64,000 nt of DNA. Source: Tragulus kanchil. Taxonomy: Eukaryota; Chordata; Mammalia; Artiodactyla; Tragulidae. The first letter of the stretch is position 1, and every line of letters starts with the position of its first letter. Shown piece by piece: positions 47,816-59,950 of this stretch. Location of the stretch: NCBI GenBank assembly GCA_022376925.1, contig JAIOJX010000004.1, positions 125,265,123 to 125,329,122 on the forward strand, in the 5' to 3' direction. Position numbers and translations under genes: made by a program. A model generated the notes under the pieces. That model was given only the letters and a program-made list of their open reading frames with translations. It was not told the DNA's origin and made no database searches.

Positions 47816-49028
47816 CATTCATTAGTTCAAATCTTTTACTTGTGAAACCAACAGGGTGAAAAAATGAAAAACATTCATAGTGGCAGAAACCAAGTCAGAA
47901 TTTATGATTTAAAAAAATTTTGGATCCTTTTGTAGTTCATGAGCATGATGATTGGGTCTTCATGGAGTTGTGGTGACATGAGCCTCCCTCCAAACATTGG
48001 TGCAACACCGGCACATTACCCATCTGACGTGAAAAAAAAAAATCTTGCCACTCTGTCTAGGGGACTATGGATAATACTCCACAAAGTTTTGCTCTATTTC
48101 TGCACTATTTTCATTGGAAAATCCATTCATTCCATCAGGAAAATCCATCCATTTGTTCAAAATCAGCATTTATTGAGGGCCTACATTTGGCCAAGTATGC
48201 TGAGTACTGCTAGGGACACAAAATACTAGTCACATATACTGCCTTCAAATAGCTAATAATCTAGCCTCAGATCTGTTTATTTCTGGCCATGACACATTGG
48301 CTAGTTTCACACTAATGCTTCCATTAAGACATACAGAAAGGATGCATAAGAAAAAAATATTTCTGAGAGCATCAGAGAACAATCAGAGCAGTGGAAATCT
48401 GAAGGTGCAGGACTCCAGAAAAAGGAAAGTCTAAAGTAGTGATTACATTTGGTAATGCTTTTGTCCTTGAGGTTATTTGTAAATTTGAAAAAAAAAAATG
48501 TACTGAAGGGTAGCTAGCCTAAGGAAAAAGCTTCAGCTCAAAGGCTGAATAGCTGTGGAAAATTTTTAGCAGTCTCACAGGGCTAGGAGATCAAAAATCA
48601 GAGTCCAGGAAACCCCATGGACAAAGGAGTCTGGCAGGCTACAGTCCATGGGGCCACAAAGAGTCAGACACGACTGAGCTACTGAACAACAACCTGTTAG
48701 AAGGAGGAACCTCAGCAGAAATTCAACACTTTCCCTTACAATTCCTTAATGGTTATAACCTAGGATAAAGGCAAACTGGACATAAACCAGTCTTGTTCTT
48801 GTCAGAAACAAACCTAAATCTTTTCTAGAAGAAGATAATATCCTCCAAGCTTTCATATTATTGGTTTTTTATGTATAAAATCTGGCATTCCAAAAAAAAA
48901 ATCTAATATTCAAAAATACAATGAAACAGATCTATAGCAGATCCAGATGATGGGGTTAACAGATATCAACTGTGAAATAGTTATGATTAATATGTTGGAA
49001 AAAAACTAACTAAAAAGATGGAGAGTTT
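47816..49028. other. C7 intron; Bov-A fragment at 48606-48692
   Basis: A Bov-A fragment (ccatggacaaaggagtctgg to gactgagctactgaacaac) is clear. An old mammalian repeat is likely near 48130-48235. No second sushi 1 exon was found here. Confidence 0.6.
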
Positions 49029-49069
49029 CAACAGAGAATTAGAAACTATAGAAAAGTGGATACAACCTA

Positions 49070-49160
49070 CTCCAGTATTCTTGCCTGGAGAATCCTATGG
49101 ACAGAAGAGCCAGGCAAGCTACAGTCCATGGGGTCGCGAAGAGTCAGACATGATTGAGCA
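49070..49160 (+). mobile_element. Bov-A fragment
   Basis: It has ctccagtattcttgcctgga and ggggtcgcgaagagtcagac. A short CHR-like tail follows (49170-49260). Repeated at 50140-50230. Confidence 0.8.
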
Positions 49161-49429
49161 AATAACACTTTCAATTTCAGGCAACTAGATCCCACAAGCC
49201 ACAACGGAAGATCCCAGACACTGCAACCAAGACCAGGCACAGCCAAATAAATATTTTCTAAAATACAAAAAAAAAATAAGTAGACAAATGGATCATCTAG
49301 AACTGGAAGAAGAAATTAAGCAGATTATACAAGAGAATAGAGAATTAATAAACTGGAAAATAGGTCAACAGAAATATTTAGAAGGAAACAGAATGGGGAG
49401 AAAAGATGTACAACAAAGAAATATAGGGA

Positions 49430-49556
49430 ATTCCTTTGAGGTATAGTGGTTAGGACTCAGTGCTTTCACTGCCATGGACCTGGATTTGATCCCTAGTCAG
49501 GAACTAAGATCCCCAAAAAAAGGGAAAAAAAATAACACACACACACACACTTATAT
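49430..49556 (+). mobile_element. CHR-2-like SINE with CA run
   Basis: It has ggaattcctttgaggtatag, a ggatttgatcc B box and an A-rich tail passing into (ca)n at about 49535-49550. The second copy (50500-50626) has one or two more CA units. Confidence 0.75.
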
Positions 49557-49659
49557 ACATACACATATGCATATTTGCATATATTCTAAAAAATGTATCA
49601 TTTCTGTCTCATGAGCAGAGGTGAGCAAGAATGAGACAGACCAATATTTGAGGACAAGA

Positions 49660-50045
49660 GTGAAGAATTTTCTAAAATTGACAAAAGATCTTAAAGAAAA
49701 GGACCAAAAGTGCTTTGAAAATCAACCAGGACAAAGACAAAGAATGTCATACCTAAGAACATCAGAGTAGAGTTGCTTCTTAAAAAAAAATCTTAAAAGT
49801 ATCCAGGCAAAATTATTATATGATTTCCAAAGGAGGAGCAATAAACCTGAAAGCAGACTTCTCACTAGAAAATAATAAAGTCAGAAGGCAATGTAATAAA
49901 ATATTTTAAGGGTTTAAAGAAAATAACTCCTAACATAGAATTCCTTACCCAGTAAAACTATCCTTCAAAAGTAAATACCCAATAAGAACACTTCAGATGA
50001 ATAAAGACTGGAGCGGTTTTTCACCAGTAAAAACACAATAAAGAA
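49660..50045 (+). mobile_element. Old L1 remnant
   Basis: It has aaaattgacaaaagatctta, ccaggcaaaattattatatg and gaataaagactggagcggtt, a gapped L1M-like stretch. The assignment is by pattern only. Repeated at 50730-51115. Confidence 0.55.
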
Positions 50046-51284
50046 AAAGAAGCTCTTCAAGGGTTTTTTTAAAACAATAACTAGGAAAAAAATTTAGCAA
50101 CAGAGAATTAGAAACTATAGAAAAGTGGATACAACCTACTCCAGTATTCTTGCCTGGAGAATCCTATGGACAGAAGAGCCAGGCAAGCTACAGTCCATGG
50201 GGTCGCGAAGAGTCAGACATGATTGAGCAAATAACACTTTCAATTTCAGGCAACTAGATCCCACAAGCCACAACGGAAGATCCCAGACACTGCAACCAAG
50301 ACCAGGCACAGCCAAATAAATATTTTCTAAAATACAAAAAAAAAATAAGTAGACAAATGGATCATCTAGAACTGGAAGAAGAAATTAAGCAGATTATACA
50401 AGAGAATAGAGAATTAATAAACTGGAAAATAGGTCAACAGAAATATTTAGAAGGAAACAGAATGGGGAGAAAAGATGTACAACAAAGAAATATAGGGAAT
50501 TCCTTTGAGGTATAGTGGTTAGGACTCAGTGCTTTCACTGCCATGGACCTGGATTTGATCCCTAGTCAGGGAACTAAGATCCCCAAAAAAAGGAAAAAAA
50601 AATAACACACACACACACACACTTATATACATACACATATGCATATTTGCATATATTCTAAAAAATGTATCATTTCTGTCTCATGAGCAGAGGTGAGCAA
50701 GAATGAGACAGACCAATATTTGAGGACAAGAGTGAAGAATTTTCTAAAATTGACAAAAGATCTTAAAGAAAAGGACCAAAAGTGCTTTGAAAATCAACCA
50801 GGACAAAGACAAAGAATGTCATACCTAAGAACATCAGAGTAGAGTTGCTTCTTAAAAAAAAATCTTAAAAGTATCCAGGCAAAATTATTATATGATTTCC
50901 AAAGGAGGAGCAATAAACCTGAAAGCAGACTTCTCACTAGAAAATAATAAAGTCAGAAGGCAATGTAATAAAATATTTTAAGGGTTTAAAGAAAATAACT
51001 CCTAACATAGAATTCCTTACCCAGTAAAACTATCCTTCAAAAGTAAATACCCAATAAGAACACTTCAGATGAATAAAGACTGGAGCGGTTTTTCACCAGT
51101 AAAAACACAATAAAGAAAAAGAAGCTCTTCAAGCAGGAGTATTTTATTAATCTCTTCAAAGAATCAACTTTTGGCTATTTTACTCCTAACTAGGGAATAT
51201 TTACTAATCTAATATATTCTATTTCAGCAATATTGATGTCCTATTTTGTCTCAAAGACTCTAGGCTGGAGAGTCAGAGACAAAG

Positions 51285-51470
51285 AAAACAGAAGTCAGTA
51301 AGAAAAAGACCAACAAACCACTAGAAAAAAATGCCCAAACAATTAGACAGCCACCATAAAAATACCATAAAAATAGTATAAAAAATACCATAAAATATAC
51401 CCAAATGACATATAAGAATATGCCATAAAAATCCATAAAAATACCCAAATGGCAGTAAATATATCATAAG
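51285..51470. repeat. Degenerate ccataaaaata low-complexity repeat
   Basis: The word ccataaaaata and close variants recur about ten times. It is flanked by L1-like scraps (51146-51180 and 51470-51520). Confidence 0.7.
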
Positions 51471-51787
51471 AGGCTTAATTAACATCATTAGTCATCAGAA
51501 GAAATACAAATTTAAAATTTGTATTCTTTATTCAAGATATTGCTACATTCTTACTTTTGTGTTGAGAATGGAAATGTTTAGCAGCCCTCTAGCATGATTA
51601 CATTTATAATTCACTGGGTGGTAATATTGATTTCTGTTGCCATAGGAGATATACTGCCTTCTTCAGAATTATAATCACCTTGGGCCAGAGAAGAAACGTT
51701 ACAAACTAAAACCTTCACCAATAAAACTAAAAGGCACATACGAAACGTTTTTAGCACTGTTTCATCACAGGAGGAGGAAATAGATTA

Positions 51788-52000
<213 letters not shown>

Positions 52001-52369
52001 TTAGTAAATATTTTGCACTACAGTGAATTTTCCATTTGCATTTGAAGGGACTCTATCACGTGAGTAAATTGATGTGATGTTTTTGTCATTCTCAGAACAA
52101 AATATCTGATCACATCCCATGACAGCAAACACAAGCGTAAACTCAAGTTTCCAAAAGATAACAACCAGATCAGTAGTTCAGAAAATGGGCATAAAGAAAA
52201 GAAAAAGAAATAAAAGTAATTGGACAACACACACGCTCATTTGACGTCTAGAGGACACCTGTCTCACACCTGCTGTAGAGCTCCTAAATATCTTTAACAC
52301 AAAATTAATTCTGTATTAAAAATAAGGTAATTTGAGCTTGTGATCCTGCAAGAGAGGTAACACAAAATA

Positions 52370-52535
52370 ATAACTGCTTTTGACTGAGCCTTTACCATGT
52401 GCTAACCACCACAGAAGATGTTCTACAAATGTGCTTCAGTTTAATTTATATTCACAATAACCCCGGGAGATAAGTGGGAAAAAGCTCAGGACACCTGAGT
52501 AACTCATCCAAGGTTATAGAGTAAACAATATCAGA
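52370..52535. repeat. MIR-like remnant
   Basis: It has taccatgtgctaaccaccac, attcacaataaccccgggag and taactcatccaaggttatag. Repeated at 53514-53679. Confidence 0.65.
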
Positions 52536-52574
52536 AAAAAAAAAAAAATTGACTGGATTCACATCTTGTCAGTT

Positions 52575-52760
52575 GTGACCTGCCACTCAGTCATATTAGA
52601 CTCTTTGCAGTCCCATGGACTGCAGCATGCCAGGCTTCACTGTCCTTTACCATCTCCCAGGGGTTGCTCAGACTCACATCCACTGAGTCAGTGATGCCAT
52701 CCAACCATCTCATTCTCTGTAGACCCCTTAAAATTATGCTCTTTCTACCTCTCACAAGGC
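52575..52760 (-). mobile_element. BovB LINE 3' end
   Basis: It has ccactcagtcatattagact, ggactgcagcatgccaggct and tccactgagtcagtgatgcc. Repeated at 53719-53904. Confidence 0.82.
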
Positions 52761-53030
52761 AATCTCTAGGGGGTCTCAAAATAATGAAACCAAGCACGTC
52801 TCTGTGCGTCTTCCAGGCACGCAGGCCTATTTTGACCCCATCTCTTATATGAAAGACTCCGGTCTCCTGATCTTCCCTAAGGTCCGAAGGGTAGATTTGA
52901 ATAGCTGCTAATCAAGGGAGAAGCAGCCAAAAATCGCCTGGGACAAGATTAAAGGGACCAGAAAAGCTCATCAATAAGATCACTTGAAAAGAGATGAAAA
53001 TAGTACAAAACCGGTTTATGCCCTGATCTT

Positions 53031-53094
53031 TAAAGCAGAGAGAACAAATTTTATTGGAACCAAGGACAAGGAAAAACAGTGTGGTTCAAGCAAT
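53031..53094 (-). pseudogene. Truncated second copy of the C7 sushi 1 exon
   Basis: It repeats the 5' part of the exon at 51862-51950 (offset 1144), including the same CG acceptor. It loses similarity over the last 20 or so bases at the duplication junction near 53045. It belongs to the 51901/53045 duplication. Confidence 0.8.
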
Positions 53095-53989
53095 CGGAAA
53101 GGAAAACAAAACAAAACATAATTAATGTGATGAATTTTCCACTGTTAGTAAATATTTTGCACTACAGTGAATTTTCCATTTGCATTTGAAGGGACTCTAT
53201 CACGTGAGTAAATTGATGTGATGTTTTTGTCATTCTCAGAACAAAATATCTGATCACATCCCATGACAGCAAACACAAGCGTAAACTCAAGTTTCCAAAA
53301 GATAACAACCAGATCAGTAGTTCAGAAAATGGGCATAAAGAAAAGAAAAAGAAATAAAAGTAATTGGACAACACACACGCTCATTTGACGTCTAGAGGAC
53401 ACCTGTCTCACACCTGCTGTAGAGCTCCTAAATATCTTTAACACAAAATTAATTCTGTATTAAAAATAAGGTAATTTGAGCTTGTGATCCTGCAAGAGAG
53501 GTAACACAAAATAATAACTGCTTTTGACTGAGCCTTTACCATGTGCTAACCACCACAGAAGATGTTCTACAAATGTGCTTCAGTTTAATTTATATTCACA
53601 ATAACCCCGGGAGATAAGTGGGAAAAAGCTCAGGACACCTGAGTAACTCATCCAAGGTTATAGAGTAAACAATATCAGAAAAAAAAAAAAAATTGACTGG
53701 ATTCACATCTTGTCAGTTGTGACCTGCCACTCAGTCATATTAGACTCTTTGCAGTCCCATGGACTGCAGCATGCCAGGCTTCACTGTCCTTTACCATCTC
53801 CCAGGGGTTGCTCAGACTCACATCCACTGAGTCAGTGATGCCATCCAACCATCTCATTCTCTGTAGACCCCTTAAAATTATGCTCTTTCTACCTCTCACA
53901 AGGCAATCTCTAGGGGGTCTCAAAATAATGAAACCAAGCAGGTCTCTGTGCGGCTTCCAGGCACGCAGGCCTATTTTTGACCCCCATCT

Positions 53990-54385
53990 CTTATATGAAA
54001 GACTCCGGTCTCCCTGATCTTCCCTAAGGTCCGAAGGGTAGATTTGAATAGCTGCTAATCAAGGGAGAAGCAGCCAAAAAATCGCCTGGGACAAGATTAA
54101 AGGGACCAGAAAAGCTCATCAAGATTAGGAGACTGATCACTTGAAAAGAGATGAAAATAGTACAAAACCGGTTTATGCCCTGATCTTGTCAGAGGCCCCC
54201 CGCCTTGGACAGTTGTTATAAGACCCCTCCTCTTCAAATCCCCTGGGCTTGGGACACACTTTGTTGAGGCAGAAGCCTGTGGGGCCTCCTTTGCCTGGTA
54301 ATAAAGCTATCCTTTTCTACTTCACCCAAAATGCTGTCTCAAGATTTAATTCAGCATCAATGCAGAGAGACCAAGCTTTTGGCAT
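53990..54385 (+). mobile_element. Probable gamma-type ERV LTR, 3' half
   Basis: It has a TATA-less, C-rich promoter-like stretch, ggtaataaagctatcc with a polyadenylation signal at 54299-54304, and atttaattcagcatcaatgc leading to a possible LTR end. No coding region follows. Repeated at 55110-55506 (D19). Tentative. Confidence 0.45.
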
Positions 54386-54820
54386 CCTAATAGCAGTGAC
54401 ATCCATCTTTAAACAATAATTTTCAACAGTGCCTCTGAGGTCACTCTTCCAACATGAACCACAAAGTGAAGCTTTACAAATAGCTTGTGAATGTCACCTG
54501 CAAGCCAAGTCACTTATATTCTTGTCACATAGTGAAGAACTCAGCAATGTGAAGTAGTAAGCATAATTTTCCTTCTTGTACCAAGGAGGAAGAGGATATT
54601 TTCACTTCTCTGAGTACCAAGAAGAGTGAGAATTCTCTCAGTGCTTCCCTTAGGATGCCCCAGTCCATCCAGTTTTGTGCCTACAGGCTGAAGAAATGCA
54701 CCCACTGGGGCCAAGGCCCCCTCAGCGACCTTATCTTCCCAGAAATCTGTGCCCTGAAGGACACAGATCTGTGCCTCCTACCACAATCTCTTAAGTTTGC
54801 CAGCTTCTGCATCCAAGAGA
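54386..54820. other. Unassigned sequence with a short open frame
   Basis: A 62-codon frame from 54655 to 54843 (plus) shows no recognised family and runs into a SINE. I do not call it a gene. Confidence 0.4.
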
Positions 54821-54821
54821 T

Positions 54822-54962
54822 GGGGCTCCCCAGGTGGCACTAGTGGTAAAGATCCTGTTTGCCAGTGCAGGAGATGGAAGAGACATTAGTTTGATCCCTG
54901 TGTCAGGAAGATCCCCTGGAGAAGGAAATGGCAACCCACTCCAGAATTCTTTCCTGGAGGCA
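54822..54962 (+). mobile_element. Bov-tA SINE
   Basis: It has ggggctccccaggtggcact, agtttgatccctgtgtcagg and aatggcaacccactccagaa. Repeated at 55943-56083. Confidence 0.85.
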
Positions 54963-56409
54963 CCCAAGACCTAGGAATAAGGCATCCCATCTCCCTACGC
55001 CCAAGCATCTCACATCTTTCTCAACTCACATAACCTTCAAATTATCTTTCTCGAATTTTTCCTAATCCCTGATCAGTAAAGATTAATCAAGGTCCACCCT
55101 TTCCCCATCTCTTATATGAAAGACTCCGGTCTCCCTGATCTTCCCTAAGGTCCGAAGGGTAGATTTGAATAGCTGCTAATCAAGGGAGAAGCAGCCAAAA
55201 AATCGCCTGGGACAAGATTAAAGGGACCAGAAAAGCTCATCAAGATTAGGAGACTGATCACTTGAAAAGAGATGAAAATAGTACAAAACCGGTTTATGCC
55301 CTGATCTTGTCAGAGGCCCCCCGCCTTGGACAGTTGTTATAAGACCCCTCCTCTTCAAATCCCCTGGGCTTGGGACACACTTTGTTGAGGCAGAAGCCTG
55401 TGGGGCCTCCTTTGCCTGGTAATAAAGCTATCCTTTTCTACTTCACCCAAAATGCTGTCTCAAGATTTAATTCAGCATCAATGCAGAGAGACCAAGCTTT
55501 TGGCATCCTAATAGCAGTGACATCCATCTTTAAACAATAATTTTCAACAGTGCCTCTGAGGTCACTCTTCCAACATGAACCACAAAGTGAAGCTTTACAA
55601 ATAGCTTGTGAATGTCACCTGCAAGCCAAGTCACTTATATTCTTGTCACATAGTGAAGAACTCAGCAATGTGAAGTAGTAAGCATAATTTTCCTTCTTGT
55701 ACCAAGGAGGAAGAGGATATTTTCACTTCTCTGAGTACCAAGAAGAGTGAGAATTCTCTCAGTGCTTCCCTTAGGATGCCCCAGTCCATCCAGTTTTGTG
55801 CCTACAGGCTGAAGAAATGCACCCACTGGGGCCAAGGCCCCCTCAGCGACCTTATCTTCCCAGAAATCTGTGCCCTGAAGGACACAGATCTGTGCCTCCT
55901 ACCACAATCTCTTAAGTTTGCCAGCTTCTGCATCCAAGAGATGGGGCTCCCCAGGTGGCACTAGTGGTAAAGATCCTGTTTGCCAGTGCAGGAGATGGAA
56001 GAGACATTAGTTTGATCCCTGTGTCAGGAAGATCCCCTGGAGAAGGAAATGGCAACCCACTCCAGAATTCTTTCCTGGAGGCACCCAAGACCTAGGAATA
56101 AGGCATCCCATCTCCCTACGCCCAAGCATCTCACATCTTTCTCAACTCACATAACCTTCAAATTATCTTTCTCGAATTTTTCCTAATCCCTGATCAGTAA
56201 AGATTAATGAGAACAGTGTACAACAGTGGGCGTGGCATAAAGAATTCTGACCCAGGGGTATGGTTCAGCAATGAAGCATTTTTGAAGATAGCTTTTGCAA
56301 GATTCTGGAAAAAAGGAAGTTGGGATCTGGCACCCAGGCTAATCAATGAAGATGCTAGTCATCTCAGATGTGTGCTTTATGCTTCATCCAAAGTAAGTAA
56401 ATAAGTGTG

Positions 56410-56600
56410 AGTGGTAAATCTGGCACTGCACTAACTACTTTGTGTTCTTAACCTCATTTGATTCTGACAATATTCCATTATCATTTGTCTACCATTCTTA
56501 TCCTGATTTTAGACGTGTGACAAGTAACTTGCCCAAGGTCTCAGAGCAGGTAGGTGGCAGATTGGCTTGATGCCAAAGCTGCTACTCCTATCCCCTGAGC
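56410..56600 (-). repeat. MIR remnant
   Basis: The words gacaagtaacttgcccaagg, tctcagagcaggtaggtggc and ctgatgccaaagct-like follow a reversed MIR. Confidence 0.75.
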
Positions 56601-56844
56601 CAGACTGCTTCCCAGTTCCCCAGGCTTCTGTAACAGCTGCACCGGGAAAATCGGAAGCACACATGCACAAATTGCTACAATATATCTCTTTCCTTCAATT
56701 CACCCAGTGTTAAAAACCAAGCACTCCCTCATAATAATCATCATTTAAGACTTAAATTTTTCAATGGCAGCTATGGTGTATTCCTTGCTTCTGCAGAGGG
56801 CACCGAGTTTTATGTAATTGCCAGGAGGTTTGATCTCCATTCTG

Positions 56845-56959
56845 GAGTAAGAAGTGGCAACAACTCCACTATTCCTGTCTGAAAAATTCCATAGATGGAG
56901 GAGCTTGATGGGCTACAGCAGTCCATGGGTCACAAAGTCGGACATGACTGAGTGAACGG

Positions 56960-57009
<50 letters not shown>

Positions 57010-57010
57010 C
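56845..57010 (+). mobile_element. Bov-A fragment followed by (CA)n
   Basis: It has ggagcttgatgggctacagc and aaagtcggacatgactgagt. A CA microsatellite of about 22 units follows (56964-57008), directly before the C7 TSP1 donor. Confidence 0.85.
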
Positions 57011-57017
57011 TCATTAC

Positions 57018-57189
57018 CGCAAATGCTCCAGCTCCTCATCTTCACATTGCCTAGTTTCCGAAGTTTCTCTGATGCAGAATTTCCCACCCCCACTGGGAGC
57101 TGGGTTATTGCATTCTTGGCTCCTTGTTTTCTTCCCTTCCACACAGGGGCCCCAAGAGGACCAGCAGCTCCACCCTCCTTCCACCCCGT
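57018..57189 (-). pseudogene. C7: C7-like exon: second thrombospondin type-1 repeat
   Basis: The 172-bp exon has an acceptor TTATTTGCAG and a donor GTAATG, and is open throughout. It reads [20 protein letters not shown], then [14 protein letters not shown] and [12 protein letters not shown]. The WSxWS-type tryptophans and the cysteines of a TSP1 domain are present. It joins in phase to the EGF-like exon (GCC G|AC) and towards sushi 1 (TTG CG|A). This copy keeps the donor. The copy at 58143-58282 does not. Confidence 0.9.
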
Positions 57190-57900
57190 CTGCAAATAAG
57201 AGAGAGGTTGTTTGGAGAACACTTGGACAGAAAGATTTCAGAGCTTAATACCACACTTCCTGTTAAGTGTTTACTGAGGGAGGGGACAATCTGGGCTGCA
57301 CTAGATTCACTCTGTTCACTGAGGTCTTCCACAATGCCCAGACTATCTCTGCACACTGACTAGGATTGTCCATATTAAGGATGCATTAACGAACTTCTTG
57401 CAATAATATCTAAAATTTGTGTATTATTTTACACCAGTTTCAAAGCACTTTCACATGCAATTTTTCAGTCATTTACTTCTTTTTGTTCATGCATTTACTT
57501 CTCATAAGAATGAATGCAGGTAGCCAAGAGGTCTCTTAACATTTGCATTTGATAGGCATGAAATTCAAGACCAAGTGGTTACATGCTATGCCCAGTGCTG
57601 CACTGGTGGCTGACAGCCACATCCAGACTGTCACTAGGTCTTACAGCTGTGTCAGGCTCTTTCTATACCTCACAGTCTCTCAGTTAAGGACATAAGGTTC
57701 TATTGTTAAAGCAGGGATTAGGGGTGAGAAAGACATAGTCTGTTGGGTATCTAGGCTACCAACCCTAGGGCAGGTGCTGTACAAACTGAGGAAACAGGCA
57801 AGCAGGAGAAATGCATCTACCTCCTGTCAGCATCCTTCTCCAGCCCACAGGCACCTCCTCACTCACCCTGGCCACCTTCCACCTCAGAGCTGGTTCCCAA
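57190..57900. other. C7 intron, no gene seen
   Basis: An old mammalian repeat may lie near 57410-57530. Repeated at 58283-58993. Confidence 0.5.
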
Positions 57901-58142
57901 CTCACAGTTTTTTTTGTCTTTGTTGTTGTTTTAGTGTTGGCCTCTTTCATTGGTTTTATATTTATTTATGTTGATCCATCTTTATTCTTTGGCCTGTGTG
58001 GGCCTCCCATTGCAGTGGCCTCCCTCGTTGTAGAGCACCGGCTCTGGGCACATGCCCTCCAGAGCACTGGCTCGTAATTGGACACATCCGTCCAGCCACT
58101 CTGCGGCACGTGGGGATCCTCCCAGGCCTCCGCCGTTGTAGA

Positions 58143-58282
58143 CCTAGTTTCCGAAGTTTCTCTGATGCAGAATTTCCCACCCCCACTGGGAGCTGGGTTA
58201 TTGCATTCTTGGCTCCTTGTTTTCTTCCCTTCCACACAGGGGCCCCAAGAGGACCAGCAGCTCCACCCTCCTTCCACCCCGT
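58143..58282 (-). pseudogene. Truncated second copy of the C7 TSP1 exon
   Basis: This copy matches the exon at 57018-57189 with an offset of 1093 bases. It stops at the duplication junction near 58142, so the last codons and the donor are replaced by a piece of SINE. It is a product of the 57051/58143 duplication and not a separate exon. Confidence 0.88.
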
Positions 58283-59019
58283 CTGCAAATAAGAGAGAGG
58301 TTGTTTGGAGAACACTTGGACAGAAAGATTTCAGAGCTTAATACCACACTTCCTGTTAAGTGTTTACTGAGGGAGGGGACAATCTGGGCTGCACTAGATT
58401 CACTCTGTTCACTGAGGTCTTCCACAATGCCCAGACTATCTCTGCACACTGACTAGGATTGTCCATATTAAGGATGCATTAACGAACTTCTTGCAATAAT
58501 ATCTAAAATTTGTGTATTATTTTACACCAGTTTCAAAGCACTTTCACATGCAATTTTTCAGTCATTTACTTCTTTTTGTTCATGCATTTACTTCTCATAA
58601 GAATGAATGCAGGTAGCCAAGAGGTCTCTTAACATTTGCATTTGATAGGCATGAAATTCAAGACCAAGTGGTTACATGCTATGCCCAGTGCTGCACTGGT
58701 GGCTGACAGCCACATCCAGACTGTCACTAGGTCTTACAGCTGTGTCAGGCTCTTTCTATACCTCACAGTCTCTCAGTTAAGGACATAAGGTTCTATTGTT
58801 AAAGCAGGGATTAGGGGTGAGAAAGACATAGTCTGTTGGGTATCTAGGCTACCAACCCTAGGGCAGGTGCTGTACAAACTGAGGAAACAGGCAAGCAGGA
58901 GAAATGCATCTACCTCCTGTCAGCATCCTTCTCCAGCCCACAGGCACCTCCTCACTCACCCTGGCCACCTTCCACCTCAGAGCTGGTTCCCAACTCACAG
59001 TTTTTTTTGTCTTTGTTGT

Positions 59020-59288
59020 TGTTTTAGTGTTGGCCTCTTTCATTGGTTTTATATTTATTTATGTTGATCCATCTTTATTCTTTGGCCTGTGTGGGCCTCC
59101 CATTGCAGTGGCCTCCCTCGTTGTAGAGCACCGGCTCTGGGCACATGCCCTCCAGAGCACTGGCTCGTAATTGGACACATCCGTCCAGCCACTCTGCGGC
59201 ACGTGGGATCCTCCCAGGCCAGGGATCGAACCGGTGCCCCTTGCCCCGCAAGGCGGGCTCTTTACCCACTGGACCACCAGGGAAGCAC
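59020..59288 (-). mobile_element. Long tRNA-derived SINE
   Basis: Plus-strand ends are ttggcctctttcattggttt and actggaccaccagggaagca. Copies at 57927-58134 (cut by D20) and 60172-60438 (D21) are the same insertion. Confidence 0.87.
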
Positions 59289-59950
59289 CCCCGTCTCACA
59301 GTTTTTTGTATTTTATCCATCATATCCCTTGGGGGAGGTAAGAAAGAATTTGAAGCATATTCCAAGAACTTTGCTTTCCTAGTTAGGAACTGATCTCAGG
59401 AGCCACTCCCTCAGAGCCTTATTTCCTGTTAATAGATGGAAATGCTTGCTGCTCATTAGCTATTGCTACAGCATGACCTACTACCCTCTCCTCCCCCAAC
59501 TCCCCCCTCTCACTAGCTCCTCAGTATCGTACACATCAAAACTAAAATAATTTATAATAATTTTCCGCATCATCTTCCTTACTCTTTCTTCTTCACTTAC
59601 GAACTGAGTTGATAAAGTATTTATAGTATGTAATGAAAGCATGTTTTGTGATTGCTACTCCATTCCTCGTCAGCAGGGGGAGCCTCCATTTAGCACATAT
59701 CTGTAAATCCAAGTCTGGAAGCGAATGAACCACATGGGTGGCATTTCAACTTACTAGGACAGGTCGCTTGGGAAGATACTAGGAGGCAACAATGCTTTCT
59801 TGTCGCTTGTCTATAAGCCACCATGGTTTACTCATCTACTCATTCATTTATCAAACATTTATTTATTAAATGATTTTATGAATCAAGCTCTATGTCAGGT
59901 TCCAGGAATAAAGAAAGGAATCAAACAGTTCTAACCTTAAGAAGTGCACT
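59289..59950. other. C7 intron with an old mammalian repeat
   Basis: Bases 59828-59935 resemble an old interspersed repeat. The rest is unassigned. Repeated at 60439-61100. Confidence 0.5.

Larger units (their letters stand above)
49029..51133 (+). repeat. 1.07-kb direct duplication D17 (49029-50060 / 50099-51133)
   Basis: The offset is 1070. About 38 A/T-rich bases that match neither side lie between the copies. The content is L1, SINE pieces and a CA run. Confidence 0.95.
53983..56209 (+). repeat. 1.12-kb direct duplication D19 (53983-55088 / 55104-56209)
   Basis: The offset is 1121, with 15 bases between the copies. It doubles an LTR-like element and a Bov-tA SINE. Confidence 0.95.
57051..59220 (+). 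repeat. 1.09-kb direct duplication D20 (57051-58130 / 58143-59220)
   Basis: The offset is 1093. It doubles most of the C7 TSP1 exon. The first copy breaks off inside a minus-strand SINE. Confidence 0.95.

Noticed and set aside
54655..54843. Possible small protein of 62 residues
   Set aside because: No recognisable family, no splice or promoter context, and it ends inside a SINE.
56952..57248. Open frame with a Thr-His run
   Set aside because: It translates the CA microsatellite and the antisense of the C7 TSP1 exon.
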